A stretch of 64,000 bases of DNA, taken from contig CANJKZ010000093.1 of assembly GCA_947471745.1 (NCBI GenBank), positions 191,501-255,500 of the forward strand. Direction: 5' to 3'. The notes beneath the pieces were generated by a model. It saw only the letters and a program-made list of their open reading frames with translations. It searched no databases and had not been told where the DNA came from. The stretch's first letter is position 1. The number at the start of each line of letters is the position of its first letter. The position numbers and the translations under genes were made by a program. This stretch comes from Closterium sp. Naga37s-1 (taxonomy: Eukaryota; Streptophyta; Zygnematophyceae; Desmidiales; Closteriaceae). Shown here in pieces: positions 45,801 through 57,572 of the stretch.

Positions 45801-48644
45801 GGTGCTGAGCCTGAGCGTGCTGAGTCTGGAGGTCCTCCGGGTGTCTTGTCACGGCGGGAGTCCCTCTCTCCGCAGCAGCTGCGCGAGTGGTACGCTCGGC
45901 GCTGTAGACGAGCTGCTGGAGCTGGAGCTGCTGGAGGTACTGCTGGTGCTGGAGCTGCTGGAGGTGCTGGAGCCGCTAGTCCCGGAGGTGCTCGTACTGG
46001 AGGTACTGGAGCTGCTGGAGTTGGAGCTGCTGGAGGTACTGCTGGTGCTGGAGCTGCTGGAGGTGCTGGAGTCGCTGGTCCCGGAGGTGCTCGTACTGGA
46101 GGTACTGGAGCTGCTGGAGTTGGAGCTGCTGGAGGTACTGCTGGTGCTGGAGCTACTGGAGGTGCTGGAGCCGCTGGTCCCGGAGGTGCTCGTTCTGGAG
46201 GTACTGGAGCTGCTGGAGCTGGTGGTGCTGCGGGAGTTGGAGCTGTTGCTGCTGGAGGTGCTACTGGTGCTGGAGCTGGTGGTGCTGAGGGAGTTGGAGC
46301 TGGAGACCCTGGCGCTGGGGGTACTGGTGCTGTCTCTGCTGGTTCAGGAGGCGCTGCGCGGCCGCGGCCGTACTTCGTTCCCCTCCTTCAGCAGGTTCTT
46401 GGTCTCCCGCCTTCTACTGGTCCTACTCCTCCGTTACTGTGTCCACAGCCTGTCCAGTCGCAGTCGTAGTTACAGCCAGCCTCTCCACTGCCTGGTCCTT
46501 CTCCTTACTCTGGGCCGACTAGGGGTCTTACGGAGCGTCGTGCGCCTGAGTCTCATCCTGTGTCGCCTGAGTCTCGTCCTGAGTCGCCTGAGTCTCGTCC
46601 TGCGTCGCCTGTTCGCGCTGTTCGCACTGGTCGTCGTGTTCCACGTCAGCGTCCTCCTGCTGTCCCAGGCACGCACCAGATGGCACTTCGTCCTTCCACT
46701 GCTCCACAGCGTGTCCCTCTGCCGTCTCCTCCTGCGTCCTCTCTTCCTGACGTTGCTGACCCGCCGTCAGACCTTGCTCGTGCTGCCAGTCCTACTGTCA
46801 CGCGTCTTCTCGCTACTGTTGTCACTGACCCTTCGTTTGTGTCCACTTCTGCGTCTGCCCTAGTTGCTGAGCTTGTTGACTTTGCTGCCGCCTTTCGTCT
46901 AGACTACGCTGCTAGTCTTGTTGCTGAGTCTGTCTGTCCTCCGTCCGTCGGGGGTGAGTGTGCTCTTGACACGGACGTCCTTGAGGACACGCAGGAGGAC
47001 TTTGAGTGCTTTGCAGCTGCTGTACCTCATCTCGTGTCCATGCTGATTGCACCTGAGGGAGACCCGGATGCACCAGACATCCCGACCCCGCGCTCTTACG
47101 CAGAGGCGATTGAGGGTCCCTACTCCTCTTAGTGGCAGACAGCCATGGACGCAGAGATGGCATCCTGGAATTCCACAGGCACTTACGTTGACGAGATTCC
47201 CCCACCTGGGGCGAACATCGTCAGTGGCATGTGGATTTTCAGGGTGAAGCGGCCGCCGGGTTCTCCGCCTGTCTTCAAGGCACGTTACGTTGCACGTGGC
47301 TTCAGTCAGCGACAGGGAGTTGACTTCTTCCAGACCTTCTCCCCTACCCCGAAGATGACCACTCTTCGGGTTCTGCTGCACGTCGCTGCTCAGCGTGACT
47401 ACGAGCTTCACTCTCTTGACTTCAGTACTGCTTTCCTACAGGGTAGCCTGCACGAGGAGATCTGGCTGCGCCGCCCACCTGGCTTCACTGGGTCGTTTCC
47501 TGCTGGTACCCAGTGGAGCTTCCTGCGGCCAGTCTACGGTCTCCGCCAGGCGCCTTGTGAGTGGCACGACACACTGGCTCTTGGGTTTGCACCTTCTACT
47601 GCTGACCCGTCGCTGTTTCTACGCACCGACACTTCTCAGCCGCCGTTCTACATCCTCGTGTACATCGACGACTTGGTCTTTGCCACTGCTGACACTGAGG
47701 GACTCGCCCACGTGAAGTCGGAGCTGCAAAAGAGACACACGTGCACAGACCTGGGTGAGCTGTGCAGCTATCTTGGCTTGCAGATCACCCGGGACAGAGC
47801 ACAGCGCACCATTACCTTGACTCAGTCACACATGGTGCAGCAGGTCCTTCAGCGCTTCGGCTTCGAGTACTCCTCGCCACAGGCCACTCCTCTGCCTACC
47901 GGTCACTCGCTCTCAGCTCTGCCTTCGGATGAGTCCGTAGAGCCGAGTGGCCCGTATCCAGAGCTTGTGGGCTGCCTCATGTACCTGATGACCTGCACTC
48001 GAACTGACCCCGCTTACCCTCTTAGCATCCTGGCTCGCTACGTTGCGCCCGGGAGACACCGACCAGAGCACTGGAAGGCCGCTAAGAGGGTGATGCGCTA
48101 CTTGTGCAGTACATCGGGCATGGGGCTCGTGCTTGGAGGACGGGCTCGAGTTGTCCTCACTGGTCACGCAGACGCTTCTTGGGTTGACGACTTGGCTACG
48201 CAGCGGTCGTCACAGGGTTACAACTTCAGCCTTGGCTCCGGCTCTGTTTCGTGGCGGTCTACCCGCTCGTCTTCTGTTCTCAGCTCCAGTTGTGAGGCTG
48301 AGATCTACGCAAGGGCCATGGCTGCACAGGAGTTACGCTGGCTCACCTACCTGCTGACCGACTTGGGCGAGCCGCCTCGTTCTCCTCCAGTTCTGTACGT
48401 CGACAACAAGGCCATGATTGCCTTGTGTCAGGAGCACAGACTGGAGCACAGAACGAAGCACATCGCTCTGCGCTACTTCCTTGCTCGAGAGTTGCAGCAG
48501 CGTGGTCAGCTTCGCCTTGTCTACATGGCCTCTCAGGCCAACACAGCTGATGTCTTCACCAAGGCACTTCAGCCTTGTGATCATTAGCGTTTCCGTACTG
48601 TTCTAGGCCTTGTGCCTACTTGGCCTCACTTGCTCACTTCTTGA
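42897..48644 (+). pseudogene. Defective copia Gag-Pol of element D
   Basis: Gag starts at the ATG at 42897 (GCCGCCATGG context). A C-run at about 43362-43370 shifts the frame. The Cys/His cluster (CTYVLRIGGRHGETC...H....C) is present, but about 40-50 codons between FGRLTD and SAEGDCY are missing. Protease has TFILDSGAS. A second shift occurs near 44635. Integrase loses the segment from DWIR to PQQNG at about 45083, including the second catalytic aspartate. From 45126 a single frame runs to 48644 through the repeat linker, RT (YIDD) and RNase H, interrupted only by TAG at 46467, 47130 and 48585. Each TAG stands where related copies have CAG. Confidence 0.92.
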
Positions 48645-48858
48645 CTTTGCTTGTACTGTGATTTATATACTTATACCTGCATGCTTTCACTTGCTAGGTT
48701 TGATCACTGTACTGCTTGTTCTGTTGTATATAACTCTGCATGTGAACTGACCTTGTGGCCATTTGCTTGTGCTCAGAATGCGTGGTGACGTTGTGATCCA
48801 CCCTGAGCTTGACCATGTCTCGTTCACTTGCTTGTCCCCCACTTTGCCTATGGGGGTG
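48645..48858 (+). other. 3' UTR of element D
   Basis: GACC-TTGT-GGCC (48749-48760) occupies the position of the first twin hairpin, with one mismatched pair. The GATCCACCCTGAGCTTG block and polypurine tract are present. The second hairpin is not seen. Confidence 0.55.
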
Positions 48859-48990
48859 TGTCAGAACTATGCATATATGCTCTAGGCTGTAGTGGGGCAC
48901 TCCTTATGGGGTACAGCCCAAATTAGGTTTTGCCTATACAAACCTTGTACTGCTCTCTTTCTAGTCATTCTTTCCGTCACATTTCTGACA
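48859..48990 (+). repeat. 3' LTR of element D
   Basis: 132 bp. Differences from the 5' copy are AAATTAGG for AAATTTGG and CATTCTTTCC for CATTTTTTCC. Confidence 0.94.
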
Positions 48991-49135
48991 ATTATGCCTT
49001 CTACTTCAACAACACTAGGTTCTAATCATTTGGATCCACATAATTTGGGACATTTCAGAGTTCCAGCTCCGCCTTGTACCTGCACACAAGCGTGCATACT
49101 GACCGAACCGGCCAACGCATCATTTTCTCTGTAGC
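48991..49135. repeat. Satellite array, segment 5 (right end)
   Basis: Part of half A and most of half B. It stops abruptly at TTTTCTCTGTAG, where unrelated sequence begins. This is the right edge of the array in this window. Confidence 0.9.
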
Positions 49136-49587
49136 ACTAACACAACGACCACACAACGACCACACGATATTACCGTCAATCCAGAGCAAGTTCCTAACCA
49201 CGCTAAAACTCTAGACGAGCACACACGGGAAGGGTTTCTATACGTGGAGGTTCGAGATCGAGCTCCTGACGCAAAACGCACAAATCTGGATGTACTACGA
49301 CGGTACATTTCGTTCCCAAACATAGGCTCACCTTAGGAGAAGGCGCAGTTTTACAACGAATCACTGCTCGCCTATACCGTGTTGTTCCGCAACCTCTCAC
49401 GGTGGAACAACTCAGCATCCGCTCCTTCAAGAATCAGTGGGCAGCTGCACAGATGTCCCGGGAGTACATGCGCACAATGTACATGGCGACCGATCCAGTA
49501 ACAATGAGTCGGCTGCTAAGCCAGCTTAATGCCCTCGGGATGGCCCTCGGAGAAAAAGAAGGAGCATACATGAACCTCTGTATAATT
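49136..49587 (+). other. Unique sequence with protein-like frames, cut by element E
   Basis: One frame from 49138 to a stop at about 49335 has ordinary composition (includes LDEHTREGFLYVEVRDRAP). A second, in another frame, runs from about 49300 through GEGAVLQRITARLYRVVPQP and the SRLLSQLNALGMALGEKEGA stretch up to the element E insertion at 49587. Leaving out E and one target-site copy, it continues for about 14 codons from 57123 to a TAG near 57162. I do not recognise a family. It may be a gene fragment or an old transposon. Confidence 0.35.
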
Positions 49588-49728
49588 TGTTAGAATCACT
49601 AGCTAGGTGATGAATGTCGATTAGGTAAGAGGGAGGGGTGCAAGACTATCGAGAGAATTGGGTTGTACCCTCTAAGGAATGAACCCTACACAACCTAGAG
49701 TGAATAAACAGAACTATATGTTTGGACA
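49588..49728 (-). repeat. 3' LTR of element E
   Basis: 141 bp, TGTTAGAATCACTAGC...TTTGGACA. It differs from the 5' copy at one base near the end (GGACA here, TGACA there). Confidence 0.95.
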
Positions 49729-49952
49729 CACCCCCATAGGTGAAGTAGGGGATAGCCAATCCTAACAGTGGTCACAAGACCAGTCAAGCAAGAGAACAAG
49801 CAAGGCAAAGCCCAGGGTGGATCTCAAGGACACCACACAATCTGAGCACAAGCAGGCGGCCACAAGGCCAGTTCACATGCAGAGTTATAAATATATATAG
49901 CAAGAGAAACATGCAGGTATAAATATATATAGCAGTGTACAACAAGAGGAAG

Positions 49953-52900
49953 TCAAGCAACCAGCAGGTGAGGCAGAGTGGGCACAAGCCCAAGAGCAGT
50001 GCAGAAACGCTGATGATCACAAGCCCCAAGGGCCTTGGTGAAGACATCAGCAGTGTTGGCCCGAGAGGCCACGAAAACAAGGCGCAGCTGACCACGCTGC
50101 TGCAGCTCACGCGCAAGGAAGTAGCGCAGAGCAATGTGCTTCGTTCTGTGCTCCAGTCTCTGCTCGCGACACAAGGCAAGCATTGCCTTGTTGTCGACGT
50201 ACAGAACCGGAGGAGAACGAGGCCGCTCCCCCAAGTCGGTCAGCAGGTAGGTCAGCCAGCGGAGCTCCTGTGCAGCCATGGCCCCAGCGTAGATCTCGGC
50301 CTCACAGCTGGAACCAAGCACAGAAGAAGAACGAGTGGACCTCCAAGAGACAAAACCAGAGCCAAGACTGAAGGTGTAACCCTGTGACGAACGCTGAGTC
50401 GCCTGGTCGTCGGCCCAAGAAGCGTCAGAGTGTCCTGTGAGGACCACCGAACCCCGTCCTCCAAGCACGAGCCCCATGCCCGATGTGCTGCACAAGTAAC
50501 GCAGTACCCTCTTCGCAGCATCAAAGTGCACCTTTCGGTGTCTACCGGGTGCCACGTAGCGAGCCAGAAGGCTGAGAGGGTACGCGAGGTCAGGTCGTGT
50601 GCACGTCATCAGGTACATGAGGCAGCCCACAAGCTCTGGGTACGGACCACTCGGCTCTACGGACTCGTCCGAAGGTGGAGCTGAGAGCGAGTGGCCGGTA
50701 GCCAGAGGAGTGGGATGTGGCGAGGAGTACGTGAAGCGGAAGCGCTGTAGGACCTGGTGCACCATGTGTGTCTGAGTCAGGGTGATGGTGCGTCGTGCTC
50801 TGTCCCGGGTGATCTGCAAGCCAAGATAGCTCCGCAGCTCACCGAGGTCAGTGCAGGTGTGTCTCTCCTGCAGCTCCGCCTTCACTAGGGCCAGTGCCTC
50901 AGTGTCAGCAGTAGCAAAAACCAAGTCGTCGACGTACACGAGGATGTAGAACGGCGGCAGAGTAGTGTCGGTGCGTAGAAACAGCGACGGGTCAGCAGTC
51001 GAAGGAGCAAACCCAAGAGCCGCAAGTGTCGTCCTCAGTGTGTTGTGCCACTCGCGGGGCGCCTGACGCAGGTCGTAGACTGGTCGCCGTAGGCTCCACT
51101 GGGTACCCTCAGGAAACGACCCAGTGAAGCCCTGTGGACGGCGCAACCAGATGGCCTCGTGAAGGTTACCCTGTAAGAAAGCTGTCGAGAAGTCGAGGGA
51201 GTGCAGCTCGTAGTCACGCTAAGCTGCAACGTGTAGCAACACCCGAAGAGTGGTCATCTTTGGGGTGGGGGAGAAGGTCCGAAAGAAGTCGACCCCCTCA
51301 CGCTGACTGAAGCCTCGAGCAACGTAACGTGCCTTGAAGGCAGGCGGAGAACCCGGCGGCCGCTTCACCCTGAAAATCCACATGCCACTGACGATGTTCG
51401 CCCCAGGTGGGGGAACCTCGTCGACGTAGGTGCCTGTGGACTTCCAGGAAGCCATCTCTGCGTCCATGGCTGTCTGCCACTGAGAGGAGTACTCACCCAA
51501 AATCGCCTCCCTGTAGGAGCGCGGGGTGGGGATGTCAAGTGCATCCGGGTCTCCCTCAGGCGCAAGCAGCATGGTCGCGTGATGGGGTGAAGCGGCAGCA
51601 AGGCACTCCAGCTCCTCCCTGTCTGTCCTCAAGAACGTCACAGCCAAGTGCAGTACAGCCAAGAGTAGTCTCACCCCCGACGGACGGAGGACAGGCAGGG
51701 ACAGGGTCAGAGACAAGACTCGCATGGTAGTCTAGGCGGTACACAGCAGCAAAGTCAACGAGCTCAGCTACTAGGGCAGACGCAGCAGGAGACGAGAACG
51801 TAGGGTCCGTCACAACCGTAGCAAGAAGGCGAGTAACAGCCGGACTGGACGCACGAGCTAGGTCAGACGGAGGGTCAGCAACGTCAGGCAGAGAGGACGC
51901 AGGAGGTAACGGTAGGACAACACGCTGAGGAACAGAGGAAGGACGGAGTGTCATATCGTGAGTGCCGGGGACAGCCGGAGCACGCTGACGACGAACACGA
52001 GGAACACGAGCACGGACAGCAGCTCTAGGCTCAGGCTCAAGGTCAAAGCTAGACTCAGGCTCTCGACGCTCAGGGGTGGAAGCACGAGTCTCAGGCTCTC
52101 GACGCTCAGTCAGGGACTCTGACACCGCAGTGTAAGGAGCAGGAGCAGGCAGTGGGGAGTGTGGTAGCAGCGGCGGCTGTGACTGGTCCGCCGGTGGACA
52201 CAGCAACGGAGGGGTAGTACCTGCCACCGGGAAGCCAGTAGCACCTGGCTGAAGACTGAGAAGGTGGCGAAGAGCACCAGTAGCTCCACCAGGACCTCCA
52301 GCACCTCCAGCACCTCCAGCCCCAGCAGCTCCAGCGCCTCCAGCACCAGCAGCTCCAGTACCTCCAGCACCAGCAACACCTCCAGTACCAGCAGCACCAG
52401 CAGCTCCACGACCTCCAGCACCAGCAGCACCTCCAGTACCTCCAGCACCAGCAGCTCCACGACCTCCAGCACCAGCAGCACCAGCAGCTCCCCGACCTCC
52501 AGCACCAGCAGCACCTCCAGTACCTCCAGCACCAGCAGCACCTCTAGGACCTCCAGCACCAGCAGCACCTCCAGGACCTCCAGCACCAGCAGCACCTCCA
52601 GTACCTCCAGCACTAGTAGCTCCAGGTCCTCCGGTAGGAGCTCCGACGACACCAACACCAGAAGGACTCGCAGCACCCCCAGAGTCAGCACCCGAACTCG
52701 CAGCACCCCCAGAGTCAGGACTCTCGCTCTCAGCACTCGCGGGCTCAGTACCCTCAGTCGCAGCACCCTCAGGCTCAGTACCCTCAGTCCCAACACCCCC
52801 AGGCTCAGTACCCTCAGTCCCAGCACCCCCAAGCTCAGTACCCTCAGTCTCTGCTCCAGTGTCCACAGCAGCAGGCTGCAGAGGCGGCGAAGACGGCAGA

Positions 52901-55900
52901 GGTGGGAACCCGGGAGGGGTAGCCAGACGAGGAGAGCGGGCACCCCCAGACTCACCACCCCCAGCCCCAGCTCCAGTAGTCTCAGCTCCAGAGTCCACAG
53001 CAGCAGGCTGCGGAGGCGGCGAAGACGGCCGTGGCGGGAAACCCGGGGGGGTCTCTAAGCGAGGAGAGCGGCGATTGGTCGCCGTGTCGTCGGCGACGGC
53101 GTCATCCCCCTCATGTGAGTCAGAGGAGTCAGAAGAGATCTCAACTGGCTCATCCACGGGGGGTGGGTCTACCTGGGACACACCTGAGGGAGCAGGACCC
53201 TGTGGGGGAAGGGGGTCTACCGGGGGGGGGACTGGTACCAGGAAGAGAGGTGCGAGGGGGACCGGGTGGGACGCATGCGGGTGAAGTCGGTAGTAACAGA
53301 CCGACTCGTCGAAGGTGACGTCCTGAGAGGACAGAACACGACGCGAGGCAGGGTGGTAGAACTGCCAGGGCGGGGCGTCGGTGGGGAAGCCCAGGAAGAC
53401 ACAGCGGAGAGTGCGAGGAGAGAGCTTGCTCGCTTTGGTATCGCAAACAAGGGAGAGCGCGCCCCAGACCCGAAACGACGACGCATCACCAGGCTGTCCC
53501 GTCCAACGGAGTGTGGGCGAGGTCTCTGGAGCAGAGACACGGGGCTAGAGGTTGAGCTGATGCGCGGCGTATCGGACCGCAAACGGCCACAGGAAATGGG
53601 GAGCAGCCGCATGGATCATGGAGGTACGAGCAACCTCCATGATCAGGCCAATGCGACGCTCAGCGATCCCATTTTGCTGCGGAGAGGCCGGAAGCGTGAA
53701 CGACTGGGCGATGCCCTCATCCTGGCAGAACGTCTCAAGGACGCCAGAAGATAACTCACCAACCCTGTCAGAGTGCAAACGCGGGACTGGGAAGTCCTGC
53801 TGAAAGCGCTCGTGTAGCTGGAGACGAGTAGCACGGATCCAGGGGATCAAAACACCGCTGACGTCCGCCTTGCGACGCAAGGGGAAGACTGTGGTGTAGC
53901 GTGTGTAGTCGTCAACAACCAGCAGGAAGTAGCGCTCCTGGTCCGTCCCACCGACGGGGGCCGGGCCCCACACGTCCAGGTGGAGAGTCTGCAGAGGAGC
54001 AGTGGTCGGAGGAAACTCGGAGGAGTGAGGAGCGGCGCGCTGCCGCCCCTCGACGCAAGGAAGGCACGGCGGCGCAAGTGAGCGCGGGAGGGGGGGCAGG
54101 GTCTCAGGGAGGCCAGAGACCAGGAGCCGGGAGTGCATGCCGCGCAGACGCAGCTGCGACGGATGGCCAAGACGGTGGTGCCAAAGCTGCGCAGGGTGAG
54201 TGAGGAGGCGACACGAGCAGGACGCAGCGAGCTGACTAGACGCAGCCACCTGACCAGACGCAGCTACCTGTACAGACGCTGTGGTGAGGGTGTACAGGTT
54301 CGACCCCGGCTGCCGTGTGAACGTAGCCAGGTGATGGCCTGTCTTGGTGCATGTGCAGATCGCCACACGCTGACCTCCAGGAGTAAAGGTGTCAACCCAT
54401 ACATCCTGGAGGATGGCGTTGCTCACCAGGTTTGTCGAGAACGAGTGGAGGTGGAGGCCTGACAGAGAGCCGGAGGGGACAGCTGGGCACGGGAGGACAA
54501 TGGAGTGGCGTGCAACCACCGGACCCCCAGAGGGGTCCGCCAGTGAGACGGGAACTGGTGTAGTGAGTGGGGTGACAGTGGTGCAGTCGCAAAAGAAGCA
54601 ACGGGACGCACCAGAGTCAAGCGTGAAAGTGTGCAAGACCTTAGCAGTAGCAGCAGACTCACTAGCACCTGGTGTAGTAGCGACTCTAGCACCTAGAGCG
54701 GCAGCAGACACACTAGCACCTGGGGGAGCAGCATCACCACCAGCATCGCAAGGCACACACGAGTAACACGCACCCTCAACACTATTATTAGCAACATACG
54801 TGGCATAGAGAGCAGCATTGATCTTAGCAAAGTCAAGAGCAAACACATCTACCCCCTTCCCAATCAGCTGCAGCCAGTTCGGCACCTCCTGGTCCTCACT
54901 GTACTGAGTCACCGAAGCGTCCTCAAGACGGCCGAAGCACTTGTACTCAGTGTGCGGCTTCTCGCAGACTGTGCCCTTCAGAAGCCCCGTGCGCCGGACA
55001 TAAGGGCAGCGACCAGAGCCCCCAGAGCCCCCACGCTGGAGAACCCACTCACGGAGCTGCTGGTCGGTGGGGTTGTCCGGGAGGCGCGGCAGCTGCTGAC
55101 CACTCCCGTAGCCACGGGAGGGTCCACGAGCGCCACCACCCCTGCCAGACCCACCTCGACCTCCTCCGCCGCCCCCGCTACCCCAACCGCCTCCCCTACC
55201 ACCGCCGCCTCCTCCACCCTGTCCGCCTCCTCCACTGCCGCCATCCCCAGAGCCACCCCCAGAGCCTCCACCACCCCCGCCACCACCCCCGCCACCCCCC
55301 CCGCTGCTGCCACCACCACCACCCCTGCCCCCTCTGCCCTTGCTGTTGTTGCGCCTTCCACTGGGAGTAGACGCAGCGCCAACTTCCTCAGCACCAAGGA
55401 GGTCGACTGCAGCAGCGGTAGCAACTGAGGGGAGGAGAGGGGAGGGAGTACACCCTTCAAAGAAGGGGGAGCGGGGGGTGCCACGAGAGGCAGCGACAGC
55501 GACAGTGCTCTTCTCAACCTCGAGAAGGGCCTTCTCAAGCGAGTCAAGTGTGAGCTCAGTGGGGTCCATGGCTAGGAACTGGTCCCTGACAGTGCGAAGG
55601 GAGTCAGGGAGGCGAGTGATAAGAAAGTACAGGGTGAAATACTGCGGGGGGGGGTTCTTAGCGAGAAAGGCCGGCTTGAGAGCGGCACGGAAGCGATCCT
55701 CACTAGAGCGGAGGTAGGTAAAGAGGTCAGAGACAGTGCGGAACTCAGCTAGATCAGGATGCAGGTACGGCAGCATGAGACGGCCTACAGCAGCAGTAGC
55801 TGGGGAGGAGTAGCGAGAAACGACAGCGTCATAGAGATCCTTGGCCGTTTTCTGTCGGCTAAAGTGCGCGCGCTCAGTGACGGGCAGGTGGTTGCGAACA

Positions 55901-56112
55901 GCAAGGCGGGCAGCTGCATCATGCATGAGCCACTTAGACAGATCCTCTACAGCGTCGGCAGCAGGGGCTGGGAGCTTCCCCTCAATGTGTAAAAACAGGG
56001 AAATGCCATCCTTAGACTCGCTCTGCAGGAACAGCTGGAGATCGTCGAGCCAGACATCAAACGTAATCGCGCGGCCCTCAGCATCGAACGTAAGAACTGA
56101 CAGGTTAGCCAT
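49953..56112 (-). pseudogene. Copia Gag-Pol of element E with two stops and one frameshift
   Basis: The ATG at 56112 opens MANLSVLTFDAEGRAITFDV. An in-frame leucine-rich extension upstream to 56478 lacks an ATG. Gag, a glycine tract, the Cys/His cluster (CPYVRRTGLLKGTVC...H....C), protease (TFTLDSGAS) and integrase (LDVWGP, HSDRVGEL, NGIAER) are open to TAG 53545-53547. The same frame then continues to about 51625 through an Asp/Ser-rich segment and GAGGTGGAAG repeats. One extra base near 51630 shifts the frame. RT follows, with TAG at 51219-51221, then open sequence with YVDD and RNase H to the stop at 49953. HSDRVGEL departs from the usual DRGGEF beside the second integrase aspartate. Confidence 0.93.
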
Positions 56113-56976
56113 AGCAGCAATAGTTGCAGCAGCAGCAGCAGCAGTGACAGCTCGGGTTGGGCGGCGCGGCTCGGACAGGGCGGCGCGGCTCGGGCTCAGT
56201 GGCGGAGCAGCAGCGGCAAGCAGCAGCAGCAGCCGGCACTCAGTAGCAGCAGCAGCAGTAAGGAGGAGCAGCTGCAGCAAGTAGCAGCAGCAGCAGTAAG
56301 GAGGAGCAGCTGCAGCAAATAGCAGCAGCAACAGCAAGGAGGAGCAGCTGCAGCAAGTAGCACGGGCTGTAGCAGCAGGAGCTTCAGTAGCAGCAGCAGT
56401 AGCACTAGCTGTAGCAGCAGTAGCTTCAGTCAGTAGCAGCTGTAGCAAGTGCCGTAGTAGCAGCAGCAGCAGTAGCACTAGCTGTAGCAGCAGTAGCTTC
56501 AGTCAGTAGCAGCTGTAGCAAGTGCCGTAGTAGCAGCAGCAGCAGTAGCACTAGCTGTAGCAGCACTAGCTTCAGTAGCAGCAGCAGTGAGTAGCACTAG
56601 CTGTAGCAGCACTAGCTTCAGTAGCAGCAGCAGTGAGTAGCACTAGCTGTAGCAGCAGTAGCGTCAGTAGCAGCAGCAGTGACAGCTCGGGCTGGGCGAC
56701 GCGTAGTAGCAGTAGGCGCGCGTGGGCTGTGGGCGTGCAAACCAGGGGCGCGCAACAGGTGCGTGCGGGGCAGCTAGGGCGCGGTCAGGGGGGTCTAGGG
56801 GCACGTGACTAGGAAGAAAAAATCGCGTCTAGGGCAGAAAAAGGAACCGTCTCGCCTAGGGCACGTTTTCGCATTTCGCGTTTCTCCTAGGGGCGCGACT
56901 CGGGCAGCAGATCGAAATAGTAGTGGTGGGCCCTTTTAATAATTCGGTCCTAAGGAGCATTGTGCTCTTAATACCA
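56113..56976 (-). other. Leader of element E with GCAGTAGCA-type tandem repeats
   Basis: On the minus strand a GAGCA/TGCTC hairpin (56967-56955) overlaps the end of the PBS and AGGGCCCACCA (56934-56924) follows. The rest is dominated by imperfect CTGCTACTG repeats. A roughly 70-bp unit (AGCACTAGCTGTAGCAGCA...) is repeated at about 56400, 56472, 56545 and 56590. Confidence 0.6.
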
Positions 56977-57117
56977 TGTTAGAATCACTAGCTAGGTGAT
57001 GAATGTCGATTAGGTAAGAGGGAGGGGTGCAAGACTATCGAGAGAATTGGGTTGTACCCTCTAAGGAATGAACCCTACACAACCTAGAGTGAATAAACAG
57101 AACTATATGTTTTGACA
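56977..57117 (-). repeat. 5' LTR of element E
   Basis: 141 bp, ending TTTTGACA, followed outside by TAATT. Confidence 0.95.
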
Positions 57118-57572
57118 TAATTTTGAGAGTTCGATTTCAGAAGAGCGGTGGATGCTTTAAAGCCCGAGTCTAGAATGGTAATGTTTCAAAAATACTGAAC
57201 TTGAAATTCTGTTAGCGAAGGGTTGCGACAGTTCAATTCGCAGAACCTGGGTGGCGAAGGTTGACGAGCGCGGAATGAGACCCTGCGTACTGTTGGCCAC
57301 TTTCAAGTTCAAGAAACCTGAAGGCTGCACACAGGACAAACGTGGCACAAGGCGAGAACATGGAGGGTCCGAGGGGTCACACCTGAAAGTCGAATGTGAG
57401 ATTGACAATGGTAGTGTACCGTATTACAAACTGCTTTACATCATATAAGACTGGTGTGAAAAGCTTATAAGACTGACGTGATGGCAATTCTGAAGTGGAA
57501 ATAAGGTCTTTCACATACCATACTCTGTGTGAATAAGAGAAACAGTAAAGTGAATTACAGAGGATTGTCAAA
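57118..57572. other. Unique sequence between elements E and F
   Basis: Right-hand side of the locus split by element E. It contains no long convincing frame; 57251-57448 is open for 65 codons but has no recognisable motif. AT-richer than its neighbours. Confidence 0.4.

Larger units (their letters stand above)
41973..48990 (+). mobile_element. Ty1/copia retrotransposon D, 7018 bp, defective
   Basis: 132-bp LTRs at 41973-42104 and 48859-48990 differ at two bases. The target duplication is ATTGT/ATTAT (41968-41972 and 48991-48995), one mismatch. PBS-like TGTTTTCAGAGCAGG is at 42105. Multiple coding lesions are present. Confidence 0.93.
49588..57117 (-). mobile_element. Ty1/copia retrotransposon E, 7530 bp
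   Basis: 141-bp LTRs at 49588-49728 and 56977-57117 differ at one base. Target duplication TAATT is perfect (49583-49587 and 57118-57122). The PBS on the minus strand is TGGTATTAAGAGC, ending at 56976. Coding lesions are few: two TAG codons and one frameshift. Confidence 0.95.
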
